Assembly: GCF_004217045.1 (NCBI RefSeq)
Contig: NZ_SGXM01000004.1
Location: 124,001 to 188,000 of the forward strand
Origin: Cupriavidus agavae
GTDB lineage: Bacteria; Pseudomonadota; Gammaproteobacteria; Burkholderiales; Burkholderiaceae
Reading direction: 5' to 3'
DNA: 64,000 bases
Shown in pieces: positions 49,535 through 58,090 of the stretch. Both the position numbers and the translations under genes were made by a program. The notes beneath the pieces were generated by a model. That model was given only the letters and a program-made list of their open reading frames with translations, searched no databases and was not told the DNA's origin. Each line of letters starts with the position of its first letter. Positions within the stretch are counted from its first letter, which is position 1.

Positions 49535-51001
49535 ATGAAGCAGTACCCCATGTTCATTGACGGCGCATTCGGCAATGCGGCGGACGGCCGCTGGTTCGAG
49601 ACCTGCAACCCGTACACCGCGCAGCCCTGGGCCGAAGTCGCGCGCGGCGGCAGCGCCGATGTGGAGCGGGCCGTGCAGGCGGCGGACCGCGCCTTCCGGT
49701 CCGGACCGTGGGCGGAGATGACGGCGACCCAGCGGGGGGCCTTGCTGCGCAAGCTGGGAGACCTGGTCGCGCAGAATGCGGACCGGCTGGCCGAGTTCGA
49801 GGTACGTGACAACGGCAAGCTGCTGGCGGAGATGAGCGCGCAGCTGAAGTACCTGCCGCAGTGGTTCTACTACTTCGGCGGCCTTGCCGACAAGGTCGAA
49901 GGCGCGGTCATTCCGCTCGACAAGAAAGGCTATTTCAACTACACGCGCAAGGAGCCCCTCGGTGTGGTCGCGGCCATCACGCCGTGGAACTCGCCGCTGA
50001 TGCTGCTGGCGTGGAAGATCGCGCCGGCGCTGGCGGCGGGCTGCACCGTGGTCGTCAAGCCTTCTGAGTTCACATCGGTCTCGGCGCTGGAACTTGCCGT
50101 GCTGTTCCAGGATGCGGGCTTTCCGCCAGGCGTTTTCAATGTGGTGACGGGGTTTGGTGCCGAGGTCGGCTCCCCGCTCGTGACCCACCCACTGGTCAGG
50201 AAGGTATCCTTTACCGGATCGGACGCCACCGGCCGGGTGATCAACCAGCAGTGCGCGGCGCAGTTCAAGCATGTGAGCCTGGAGTTGGGCGGAAAGTCGC
50301 CCAATATCGTCTTCAGCGACGCCAATCTCGACGATGCCGTCAACGGCGCCGTCTCCGGCATCTTTGCCGCCAGCGGCCAGACCTGCATCGCGGGGTCCAG
50401 GCTGCTGCTGCAGGATGACATCCACGACCAGTTCGTGGAGAGACTGCTGGCACTGGCCAAAACGGCGCGGCTGGGAAATCCGATGGAGTCGACCACCCAG
50501 GTCGGGCCGATCACGACCGCTGCCCAGTACGAGAAGGTGCTCTCGTACATCGGGATCGCCAAGGCCGAGGGCGCGACCCTGCTGTTGGGCGGCAAGCCGG
50601 CCAGCCTTGGGGGCTGGTTCGTGGAACCGACCATCTTTGCCGATGTCGGGCCGGGCATGCGGATTGCCCGGGAGGAAGTCTTTGGGCCGGTCTTGTCGAT
50701 CCTGAAGTTCAAGGACGAGGACGATGCCGTGGCGCTGGCCAACGACAGCTGCTATGGGCTGGGCGCAGGGGTCTGGACGAGCGATATCGGCCGCGCCTTC
50801 CGGATGTCGGAGCGCATTCAGGCCGGCACCGTCTGGGTCAACACGTATCGGGCCGTGAGTGTCATGTCGCCGTTCGGAGGCTACAAGGATTCGGGCCTCG
50901 GCAGGGAGAACGGTATCGCTGCCATCGATGCGTATCTGCAGACCAAGAGCGTCTGGGTCAATACCGGGGCGCCGACCGGCAACCCCTTTACGATGCGCTA
51001 A
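49535..51001 (+). CDS. NAD(P)-dependent aldehyde dehydrogenase
   Basis: 488 aa from ATG 49535 with GGGAG upstream. Standard ALDH: ITPWNSPLMLLAWKIAPALA (Asn of the oxyanion hole), KPSEFTS (cofactor), general-base Glu in LELGGKSPNIVF and nucleophile Cys in ASGQTCIAGSRL. EEVFGPVLSILKF and PFGGYKDSGLGRENG complete the signature. It would oxidise the aldehyde from the ThDP enzyme to a carboxylic acid. It is the last gene of the ThDP operon. Confidence 0.95.
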   Translation: MKQYPMFIDGAFGNAADGRWFETCNPYTAQPWAEVARGGSADVERAVQAADRAFRSGPWAEMTATQRGALLRKLGDLVAQNADRLAEFEVRDNGKLLAEMSAQLKYLPQWFYYFGGLADKVEGAVIPLDKKGYFNYTRKEPLGVVAAITPWNSPLMLLAWKIAPALAAGCTVVVKPSEFTSVSALELAVLFQDAGFPPGVFNVVTGFGAEVGSPLVTHPLVRKVSFTGSDATGRVINQQCAAQFKHVSLELGGKSPNIVFSDANLDDAVNGAVSGIFAASGQTCIAGSRLLLQDDIHDQFVERLLALAKTARLGNPMESTTQVGPITTAAQYEKVLSYIGIAKAEGATLLLGGKPASLGGWFVEPTIFADVGPGMRIAREEVFGPVLSILKFKDEDDAVALANDSCYGLGAGVWTSDIGRAFRMSERIQAGTVWVNTYRAVSVMSPFGGYKDSGLGRENGIAAIDAYLQTKSVWVNTGAPTGNPFTMR

Positions 51002-51005
51002 GGCG

Positions 51006-51923
51006 TCACGGCGCCATCTGCGCGCCGCCGGCTGACTCGGCGGCCTCGATCAGCGTGTCGATGAGGGCCTTGGCGCAACTGGGCAGGCCGTCCAGTTCGC
51101 GCACGATCACGGCGCGCTCGCGGACTGCCCAGGCCTCGGGCAATTCGACGATGGCGAGTTGCATGGTCCGCTGGTGGCGCAGGGCCGCCGAGAGCGGCAG
51201 CACGCCCACCCCGACGCCGGCTTCGATCATGCGGCAGGCCGCCTCGAAGCTTCTTACCTGGATGCGGATCTGGAGCCGGCTGCGCTGGTCGCGCACGAGG
51301 TCAGTCAGGAAGGCGTGCAGTGTGCTGCCTTCGTGCAGGCTGACGTGCTCGAATTCGAGCGTGTCCTCGAAGCAGATGCCTTCCTTCTTCGTCAGCGGAT
51401 GGCCGACCGGCGTGACCAGCACGAGCTTGTCAGTGCTGAAGTGGATCAGTTCCAGCCCTTCCGCCGTCATCGGGCCGGAAATGATGCCCAGGTCCGCGCT
51501 GCCGTCCAGTACGCCCCGCACGATGTCCTTGGTCAGCCGCTCCTGAAGATCGACCGTCACCGCATGGCGTTGGGCCATGAAGCGGGCCAGCACCTCAGGC
51601 ATGAACTCGGTGACTGCCGTGGTGTTGGCGAAGATGCGGATGTGGCCGACGGAATCCTTCGAGAACTCCTCGAACTCGCTGCGCACGTGCTCGAACTGGC
51701 GTTCGATGACGCGGGCATGGCGTAGCAGGCGCTCCCCGGCCGGTGTCAGCGACAGGCCCTTGCTCTCCCGATAGAACAACCGCGTCCCGAGCTGGTCTTC
51801 CAGCGCCTTGAGCCGCGCGCTGGCCGCGGCGGGCGACAGAAATGCTTTTTTCGCCCCGCGGGACAGGTTTTCCTCCTCGGCAATCCGCGAGAAGAGCCGT
51901 AGATCGGCAAAATCGAAGTGCAT
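51006..51923 (-). CDS. LysR-family transcriptional regulator
   Basis: 305 aa from MHFDFADLRLF (ATG 51923). HTH ENLSRGAKKAFLSPAAASAR, then effector domain (TADLGIISG-like segment ADLGIISGPM and GVGVGVLPLSAA). It is of the CbbR/ModE-unlike short group, with an N-terminus often seen in regulators next to class III CoA-transferases. It is divergent from the CoA-transferase/CitE genes with a 209-bp shared region. Confidence 0.92.
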   Translation of the reverse strand: MHFDFADLRLFSRIAEEENLSRGAKKAFLSPAAASARLKALEDQLGTRLFYRESKGLSLTPAGERLLRHARVIERQFEHVRSEFEEFSKDSVGHIRIFANTTAVTEFMPEVLARFMAQRHAVTVDLQERLTKDIVRGVLDGSADLGIISGPMTAEGLELIHFSTDKLVLVTPVGHPLTKKEGICFEDTLEFEHVSLHEGSTLHAFLTDLVRDQRSRLQIRIQVRSFEAACRMIEAGVGVGVLPLSAALRHQRTMQLAIVELPEAWAVRERAVIVRELDGLPSCAKALIDTLIEAAESAGGAQMAP

Positions 51924-52132
51924 GGGTTCTCCTTCGGCCACACTGTACCAAGCCCGAACAGGTGATGCCAGACGAAGCCGGACGCAGGCCGGACCGCATT
52001 CGCCGCAGGCGAAGGGCCGCTTCGAAAAAGCGAGATTTACGCCGCGGGCCATCGCTGCCATCCTGCCCTGTATCGGACCACTGGTGACTGCGCGGGCAGC
52101 GCCAGGCGTCATCTCTACTGAAAAAGGCTGCT

Positions 52133-53311
52133 ATGCGACCCCTTGATGGCATTACCGTTGTATCTCTGGAACATGCGATTGCCGCGCCGTTCTGCACGCG
52201 CCAGCTGGCGGATCTGGGCGCGCGTGTCATCAAGGTCGAGCGGCCGAAGGTCGGGGATTTCGCGCGGGGCTATGACGAGCGCGTGGAGGGTATTTCCTCC
52301 CATTTCTCGTGGACCAACCGGTCGAAGGAGAGCCTTGCGCTCGATCTGAAGCACCGCGAGGCGCCCGCCATCCTGCAGAAGATCCTCGACGAGGCCGATG
52401 TCCTGGTGCAGAACCTGGCACCCGGTGCCGCCGACCGGCTGGGTTTGTCCTACGAGACCCTGTCGCAACGCTATCCGGGCATCATCGTCTGCGATATCTC
52501 CGGCTACGGCAACGACGGCCCCTACCGCGACAAGAAAGCCTATGACCTGCTGATCCAGGCGGAATCTGGCTTCATCTCGATCACCGGCACGCCGGACAGC
52601 CCGTCCAAGGCAGGCTGCTCGATTGCGGACATTGCCGCCGGCATGTATGCGTACACGAGCATCCTGGCTGCCCTGCTGCAGCGCGGCAAGACCGGCAAGG
52701 GTTCGCACATCGACGTGTCGATGCTGGAAAGCATGACCGAGTGGATGGGGTATCCGCTCTACTACGCCTTCGATGGCGCCACGCCGCCGCCGCGTGCGGG
52801 CGCCTCGCACGCGACGATTTTTCCGTACGGACCGTTCACGGCCGGCGATGGCAAGACCGTGATCCTGGGCCTGCAGAACGAGCGCGAGTGGGAAGCCTTC
52901 TGCCGCCTGGTGCTTGAACAGCCGGGTCTCGCTGCCGATGAGCGCTTCGTGACGAACTCGCTGCGCAGCAAGAACCGCGCGGCGCTGACGCAGCTGATCG
53001 TGGAAACGTTCGCGCCCCTGACCGTCGATCAGGTCATTGCCCGGCTGGAAACCGCGCAGATCGCGAACGCGCGGCTCAACGAGATGAAGGACGTCTGGGC
53101 GCATCCCCAGTTGCAGGCGCGAGACCGCTGGACGTCGGTGGATTCACCGGTCGGCAAGATCCCGGCGCTGCTGCCGCCTGGGCTGTCGAATGCGTTCGAG
53201 CCTCGGATGGACGCTATTCCGGCCCTGGGCCAGCACAGCGAAAGCATCCTGCGTGGCCTGGGCTATGCCGAGGAAGACATCGCCAGGCTGCGGGCGGAGG
53301 GCGCCGTATGA
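52133..53311 (+). CDS. Class III (CaiB/BaiF) CoA-transferase
   Basis: 392 aa. Family start MRPLDGITVVSLEHAIAAPF, CoA-binding NLAPGAADRLGLSYETL, and the catalytic Asp138 in KKAYDLLIQAESGF that forms the mixed anhydride. A GCSIADIAAGMYAY segment follows. These enzymes move CoA between carboxylates; relatives include mesaconyl-CoA C1-C4 and succinyl-CoA:(R)-citramalate/itaconate CoA-transferases. Its stop overlaps the CitE-like start (ATGA). It would activate the acid produced by the upstream aldehyde dehydrogenase. Confidence 0.92.
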   Translation: MRPLDGITVVSLEHAIAAPFCTRQLADLGARVIKVERPKVGDFARGYDERVEGISSHFSWTNRSKESLALDLKHREAPAILQKILDEADVLVQNLAPGAADRLGLSYETLSQRYPGIIVCDISGYGNDGPYRDKKAYDLLIQAESGFISITGTPDSPSKAGCSIADIAAGMYAYTSILAALLQRGKTGKGSHIDVSMLESMTEWMGYPLYYAFDGATPPPRAGASHATIFPYGPFTAGDGKTVILGLQNEREWEAFCRLVLEQPGLAADERFVTNSLRSKNRAALTQLIVETFAPLTVDQVIARLETAQIANARLNEMKDVWAHPQLQARDRWTSVDSPVGKIPALLPPGLSNAFEPRMDAIPALGQHSESILRGLGYAEEDIARLRAEGAV

Positions 53312-54123
53312 GCGGCCCGGCAACAGCGCGCTCGTACCTCTTCGTACCCGGAAACCGGCCCGAGCGCTTTCAGAAGGCCCATCAGTCAGGCGCGGACCGG
53401 GTGATTCTCGACCTGGAGGATGCCGTGGCGGAAGCCGACAAGGACGCGGCGCGCCAAAAGGTCGGCGAGTATCTGCAGGCGGGCGGCACCGGGATCGTCC
53501 GCATCAATGCCACCGAGGGGCGCTGGCTTGCGGACGTGCTGGCCTGCAACCAGCCGGGCCTGCAGGGCGTGATCCTGCCCAAGTCGGAAAGTGCCGCGGC
53601 GGTGGCGCGCGTGGTCGAACAGTTGCCTGCCACGGTCAGGGTGCTGCCGCTCATCGAGACCGCACGCGGCATGAAGCAGTTGGACGAGATTGCGATGGCG
53701 CCCGGTGTCGAGCGCCTGGTCTTCGGGACCGTCGATTTCAGGACCGAACTTGGCATCGAGGGCGACGACGAGGAACTGCTGTATTTCCGGTCGATGCTCG
53801 TGCTGGCATCGAAGGCGGCCCGCATTGCGGCACCGGTCGATGGCGTGACGGTGGCGATCCAGGATGCGGACGAGCTTCAGCGCGCGTCCGTGCGGGCGCG
53901 CCGGCTGGGCTTCGGCGCGAAGCTGTGCATTCATCCTTCGCAAGTCGAGGGCGTGAACCAGGCATTCCGTCCGTCCGCCCAGCAACTCGCCTGGGCGGAG
54001 AAGGTGGTCGGCATGGCCAGGACTTCGCCGGGGGCATTCCAGCTGGATGGCGAGATGGTGGACGCCCCGGTGATCGCACGCGCCGTCGACCTGCTCCGGC
54101 AAGCTGGCCGCCCGGCCGGCTGA
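53308..54123 (+). CDS. HpcH/HpaI-CitE-family CoA-ester lyase
   Basis: 271 aa; ATG overlaps the CoA-transferase stop. YLFVPGNRPERFQKA, DRVILDLEDAVAEADK (Mg ligand), VRINATEG, LPLIETARGM (Glu) and VFGTVDFRTELG are the CitE-like motifs. KLCIHPSQVEGVNQAF ends the core. It belongs to the CitE-like lyase/thioesterase group (malyl-, beta-methylmalyl- or citramalyl-CoA lyases). It would catalyse the C-C cleavage step of the proposed pathway. Confidence 0.92.
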   Translation: MSGPATARSYLFVPGNRPERFQKAHQSGADRVILDLEDAVAEADKDAARQKVGEYLQAGGTGIVRINATEGRWLADVLACNQPGLQGVILPKSESAAAVARVVEQLPATVRVLPLIETARGMKQLDEIAMAPGVERLVFGTVDFRTELGIEGDDEELLYFRSMLVLASKAARIAAPVDGVTVAIQDADELQRASVRARRLGFGAKLCIHPSQVEGVNQAFRPSAQQLAWAEKVVGMARTSPGAFQLDGEMVDAPVIARAVDLLRQAGRPAG

Positions 54124-54128
54124 AACCC

Positions 54129-54716
54129 CTACAACGCTGCCTCCCGCAGGCGGGCGACGGTATCGAGCGAGACGCCGAACCAGTCATGGAACGGCGCTTC
54201 AAGGTCCTTGTCGTCGGCCCATCCCACGCGCTTCTTCAGGTCGGCCACGGACACATCGAGCAGGAAGGCGTCGAACAGCGCCCGCATGAGCCGCTGCGTC
54301 CGGCACAGTTGCGTGAAGGCCACGCCCTGCGCGAACAGCGCGGTGCGCACCCTGCCCGGCGTGGTCTGCAGCATTTGCGCGACGAGGTGCGCATTCCAGG
54401 ATTCCTGGGGATTCTGGAAGATCGTGCCCGAAATCACCGCGCGCAACTGCTGGAGGCCGGTGTCCATGCCGGCTGAGGCGGCGGCCTCGTCACCGAGCGA
54501 GAGAACGCAGCCGGCGGGGCGGAACAGGCCGCCCGCCAGGAGCAGATCCACCTGCTCGAATGCGGGAACGTGAATCCGCTGGCCGCCCTGCAAGACACGG
54601 GTGAAGCCCCGGCGCGTCAGCGTCAGCTCGCCGGCGGCCGCCGTGACCGTCATCGGAAAGGCGGGTACCAGGCGCTGGAGCGAAACGGTGGTACGGCATC
54701 GGATATGAACTTGCAT
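54129..54716 (-). CDS. Divergent AraC-type regulator
   Basis: 195 aa from ATG 54716. An ATG at 54890 would add 58 residues without domain character that overlap the neighbouring promoter. The C-terminal half resembles a degenerate AraC two-HTH domain: AHLVAQMLQTTPGRVRTALF, then LCRTQRLMRALFDAF and VSVADLKKRVGWADDKDLEA. The N-terminal half is short, with no cupin metal motif. It lies convergent with the CitE gene (5-bp gap) and divergent from the hydratase gene, which it probably controls. Confidence 0.7.
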   Translation of the reverse strand: MQVHIRCRTTVSLQRLVPAFPMTVTAAAGELTLTRRGFTRVLQGGQRIHVPAFEQVDLLLAGGLFRPAGCVLSLGDEAAASAGMDTGLQQLRAVISGTIFQNPQESWNAHLVAQMLQTTPGRVRTALFAQGVAFTQLCRTQRLMRALFDAFLLDVSVADLKKRVGWADDKDLEAPFHDWFGVSLDTVARLREAAL

Positions 54717-54924
54717 GGGCCCGGGGTCGTGCGCGTTGACATGACGACATGCTGGCTGTTCGCCGGTATCGCGTAAATCCGCGAATTCCGAATGCTGCGT
54801 TCGGATTCCGGCCCGATTCGGGCCGCCTTCCGCCGGGCCGAACGGCATGTTCAGAACTTTCGAATTTTCCTGGTGGCCGGTCACGGGCATAGTGGAGTCC
54901 GAGCAGTTCTACCTGAGGAAAGCC

Positions 54925-55773
54925 ATGGACGTTGAGCATTTGAAGCAGTGGGTGGGCAGGACGACCGAGTTCCAGGACGAGATCACGGCATTTCCGGTCG
55001 CCGCGCTGTCCGCGACACTCGACTACGAGGGCCCCGTGGCGCGCCGTGGCGAGGCGATCTCGCCGCTCTGGCACTGGCTGTACTTCCTCCCGCTGTATCG
55101 CCGTTCGGAAACGGGCGCCGACGGCCACGCGAGCCGTGGTGGCTTCCTGCCGCCGGTGCCGCTGCCGCGCCGCATGTGGGCGGGCGGACGCCTGACATTC
55201 CATCAGCCGCTGCGCGTCGGCAATCTGGCGACCAAGGTCTCGACCATCCTCGATGTCAACGCCAAGTCCGGGCGCAGCGGATCGCTGGCCTTCGTCACGG
55301 TCGGGCACAAGTACTACGGCCCTGCCGGGCTCGCCATTACCGAAGAGCACGACATCGTCTACCGTGAGGCGGCATTGCCGGGCGCGCCGGCGGCCGAGCC
55401 GGTGGCGGCGCCCACCGGCGAAGACTGGGTGCAGATCGTGGAGACAGATCCGGTCCTGCTGTTCCGCTTCTCGGCACTGACCTTCAACGGTCACCGCATC
55501 CACTACGACAAGCCGTATGTCAGCGATGTCGAGCACTATCCGGACCTGATCGTTCACGGACCGCTGCAGGCCATGCTGCTGCTGGAACTGGTGCGCCTGA
55601 ACCTTCCCGAGGCCACGGTCGCGGCGTTCTCGTTCCGCGGCGTTCGCCCGACCTTCGTGCCGCAACGTATTGCCGTCTGCGGCAAGCGCTCGGCGGACGG
55701 CAAGACCATCGAGCTCTGGATCCGACATGAAGACGGGGCGCTGGCGATGAGCGCCACCGCCGAGCTGGCTTGA
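54925..55773 (+). CDS. MaoC/HTD2-type hydratase, mesaconyl-C4-CoA hydratase-like
   Basis: 282 aa; GAGGAAAG precedes the ATG. Double hot-dog enzyme. The N-terminal hot-dog contains ISPLWHWLYFLPLYRRSE and RRMWAGGRLTFHQPLRVG. The C-terminal hot-dog carries the hydratase-like LFRFSALTFNGHRIHYD with LIVHGPLQAMLLLELV. This arrangement is that of HTD2 and mesaconyl-C4-CoA hydratase (Meh). It would hydrate an enoyl-CoA, for example mesaconyl-CoA to citramalyl-CoA, the substrate type of the CitE-like lyase next door. The acyl-CoA dehydrogenase starts 25 bp downstream. Confidence 0.85.
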   Translation: MDVEHLKQWVGRTTEFQDEITAFPVAALSATLDYEGPVARRGEAISPLWHWLYFLPLYRRSETGADGHASRGGFLPPVPLPRRMWAGGRLTFHQPLRVGNLATKVSTILDVNAKSGRSGSLAFVTVGHKYYGPAGLAITEEHDIVYREAALPGAPAAEPVAAPTGEDWVQIVETDPVLLFRFSALTFNGHRIHYDKPYVSDVEHYPDLIVHGPLQAMLLLELVRLNLPEATVAAFSFRGVRPTFVPQRIAVCGKRSADGKTIELWIRHEDGALAMSATAELA

Positions 55774-55798
55774 ATTTTTGAAGAATCTGGAGACAACT

Positions 55799-56959
55799 GT
55801 GCTGAACACCGTCGATGAATACCAGGAAATCCGCGAAGCCGTCCGTGACCTCTGCGGCCAATTCCCGGCCGAATACTTTCGCAAGATCGATGAAGCGCGG
55901 GGCTACCCCGAGGAGTTCGTCAACGCCCTGACGCAGGCCGGCTGGCTCGCCGCCCTGATCCCCGAGGAATATGGCGGCTCGGGCCTTGGCCTGACGCAGG
56001 CATCCGTGATCATGGAGGAAATCAACCGCGCGGGCGGCAATTCCGGCGCCTGCCATGGGCAGATGTACAACATGGGCACGCTGCTGCGCCACGGCTCGGC
56101 CGAGCAGAAACAGTTGCACCTGCCCAAGATCGCCAGCGGCGAGCTGCGCCTGCAGTCGATGGCCGTGACCGAACCGACGACCGGCACGGATACCACCAAG
56201 ATCAAGACCACGGCAGTGCGCAAGGGTGACAAGTACGTGGTGAACGGCCAGAAGGTGTGGATCTCGCGCGTCCAGCACTCGGACCTGATGATCCTGCTGG
56301 CACGCACCACGCCGCTGGACCAGGTGAAGAAGAAGTCTGAAGGCATGTCGATCTTCGTGGTCGACCTGCGCGAGGCGATCGGCAACGGCATGACCGTGCA
56401 GCCGATCCTCAACATGGTCAACCACGAAACCAACGAGCTGTTCTTCGACAACCTGGAGATTCCCGTCGAGAACCTGATCGGCGAGGAAGGCAAGGGTTTC
56501 AAGTACATCCTCGACGGACTCAACGCGGAACGGACGTTGATTGCCGCCGAATGCATCGGCGACGGCTACTGGTTCATCGACAAGGTAACCAAGTACGTCA
56601 ACGAGCGAGTGGTGTTTGGCAAGCCCATCGGCCAGAACCAGGGCGTCCAGTTCCCGATCGCGCGGGCCTACGTGAACGTGGAGGCGGCCAGCCTGATGCG
56701 CTTCAAGGCCGCGCGGCTGTTCGACGCGCACCAGAATTGCGGCGCCGAGGCGAACATGGCCAAGCTGCTGGCCGCCGATGCGTCGTGGGAAGCGGCCAAC
56801 GCATGCCTGCAGTACCACGGCGGCTTCGGCTTCGCTGCCGAATACGACGTCGAACGCAAGTTCCGCGAGACCCGCCTGTACCAGGTCGCGCCGATTTCGA
56901 CGAACCTGATCCTGTCGTATGTCGGCGAACACATCCTCGGGATGCCGCGCTCATTCTGA
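55799..56959 (+). CDS. Acyl-CoA dehydrogenase
   Basis: 386 aa from GTG 55799 with CTGGAGAC 7 bp upstream; a TTG at 55778 is unlikely. ACAD motifs: IPEEYGGSGLGLTQASVIME, MAVTEPTTGTDTTKIKT and the FAD/ETF region. The usual catalytic Glu near the C-terminus (IYEGT in MCAD) is absent: the sequence reads YQVAPISTNL. A Glu is present at the isovaleryl-CoA-dehydrogenase position (DGLNAERTLIA). This suggests a branched or substituted substrate such as methylsuccinyl-CoA. It is cotranscribed with the hydratase. Confidence 0.92.
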   Translation: MLNTVDEYQEIREAVRDLCGQFPAEYFRKIDEARGYPEEFVNALTQAGWLAALIPEEYGGSGLGLTQASVIMEEINRAGGNSGACHGQMYNMGTLLRHGSAEQKQLHLPKIASGELRLQSMAVTEPTTGTDTTKIKTTAVRKGDKYVVNGQKVWISRVQHSDLMILLARTTPLDQVKKKSEGMSIFVVDLREAIGNGMTVQPILNMVNHETNELFFDNLEIPVENLIGEEGKGFKYILDGLNAERTLIAAECIGDGYWFIDKVTKYVNERVVFGKPIGQNQGVQFPIARAYVNVEAASLMRFKAARLFDAHQNCGAEANMAKLLAADASWEAANACLQYHGGFGFAAEYDVERKFRETRLYQVAPISTNLILSYVGEHILGMPRSF

Positions 56960-56983
56960 TCGTGCATGTGACGATGTGATGGG

Positions 56984-57748
56984 TCACCCCCGTACCAGCA
57001 TCACCGCCGCCGTAGCGATCAGGCATACCGCGAACGCGGCGCGCAGCCGGCGTTCCGGCATGCGGTGGGCGAGGGCGACGCCCCAGGAGATCGTCAGCAT
57101 GCCGCCCAGTGAGAGGGGGATGCCGCTGTACCAGTCCACGTGCCCGGCTTGGGCGTAGGTGAACAGGGCGACCACCGCGCCCGGCGTCACCAGTGCCAGT
57201 GCCAGCCCCTGCGCGGCGGCCTGCCGCATGCCGAACAGGCCGACAAGTGCGGGAGCGGCCACCACGCCGCCTCCCACGCTGAAGAAACCCGAAAATGCGC
57301 CGCCCACCACGCCGACGGCGGGAATCCAGGCGCTGGAGACGCGGGCCTGCTGCTGAGTGGTGGCGCGGCCCGGAAGCAGGCGCCAGAGAAAGTAGAGCGC
57401 CATGCCGATCATGAAGATCGCAAAGATGCGACGCAGCAGTACGGCGTCCATCGACGTGGCGAGCCTGGCGGAGAGGTAGGTGGCAAGTACCGCCGACAAC
57501 CCAAGTATCAACGCGGTCTTCAGTTCGATGTTGGCGCGCTTGCGGTATTGCCAGAAGCCGATCAGCACGTTGGGGGCGATCATGACCAGCGATGTGCCCT
57601 GTGCCAGTTGCTGGTCCATGCCGTAGAGCAGACCCAGCGCGGGAATGGCGATCAGTCCGCCACCGATGCCGAACAGCCCGCCCACGCCGCCAAGCAGGCC
57701 TCCAAGTCCGAAAATGAGCAACATGGAGAGCAGCGAATGGTCAGGCAT
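56984..57748 (-). CDS. TauE/SafE-family membrane transporter
   Basis: 254 aa, about eight TM helices. Twin family repeats GGLLGGVGGLFGIGGGLIAIP and GVVGGAFSGFFSVGGGVVAAP are both intact. It transports anions such as sulfite, sulfonates or carboxylates out of the cell. It is convergent with the acyl-CoA dehydrogenase gene (24-bp gap). It is unlike the other TauE protein (41289-42044), which lacks the GxGGG repeats, so the two are different subgroups. Confidence 0.9.
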   Translation of the reverse strand: MPDHSLLSMLLIFGLGGLLGGVGGLFGIGGGLIAIPALGLLYGMDQQLAQGTSLVMIAPNVLIGFWQYRKRANIELKTALILGLSAVLATYLSARLATSMDAVLLRRIFAIFMIGMALYFLWRLLPGRATTQQQARVSSAWIPAVGVVGGAFSGFFSVGGGVVAAPALVGLFGMRQAAAQGLALALVTPGAVVALFTYAQAGHVDWYSGIPLSLGGMLTISWGVALAHRMPERRLRAAFAVCLIATAAVMLVRG

Positions 57749-58090
57749 GGGGAATCGGGGCGGAGGGGCTGGACAGCAAGCCTGCGATGATACGCCGAGA
57801 TCGCGCGGAGATTCGGGAGTTGATGGATAGGCTCTCGGTCGCGCGTGGCGCCAATCGGTGTTTTCCCTGACCGGCGGGTTCGCAGAAAATACGTCCGCTT
57901 GCGGGCAAATGAAAGCCGTTTGTAATCACGTTACGTTGAAATGCGCGTGGGAGATCGTGCTCAACCGCCTTCGGGGGGACGTGGCCGCCCCGGGCAGACC
58001 AGAATCATAAAAAGTGTCACGCCCGGTGCACCGTTAGGCCGGCACGGTCGTTTACTGCAGACCGCTAGTCGACATCGAGCCTGACTGATC
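57749..58090. promoter_or_regulatory. Intergenic region upstream of the czc operon (342 bp)
   Basis: This region holds the promoters of the leftward TauE gene and the rightward efflux operon. A small inverted repeat GTAA-TCACG-TTAC (57922-57934) lies in it, with AT-rich sequence around 58006-58018. No ORF for a CzcI-like regulator peptide or two-component system was found here. Confidence 0.35.
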
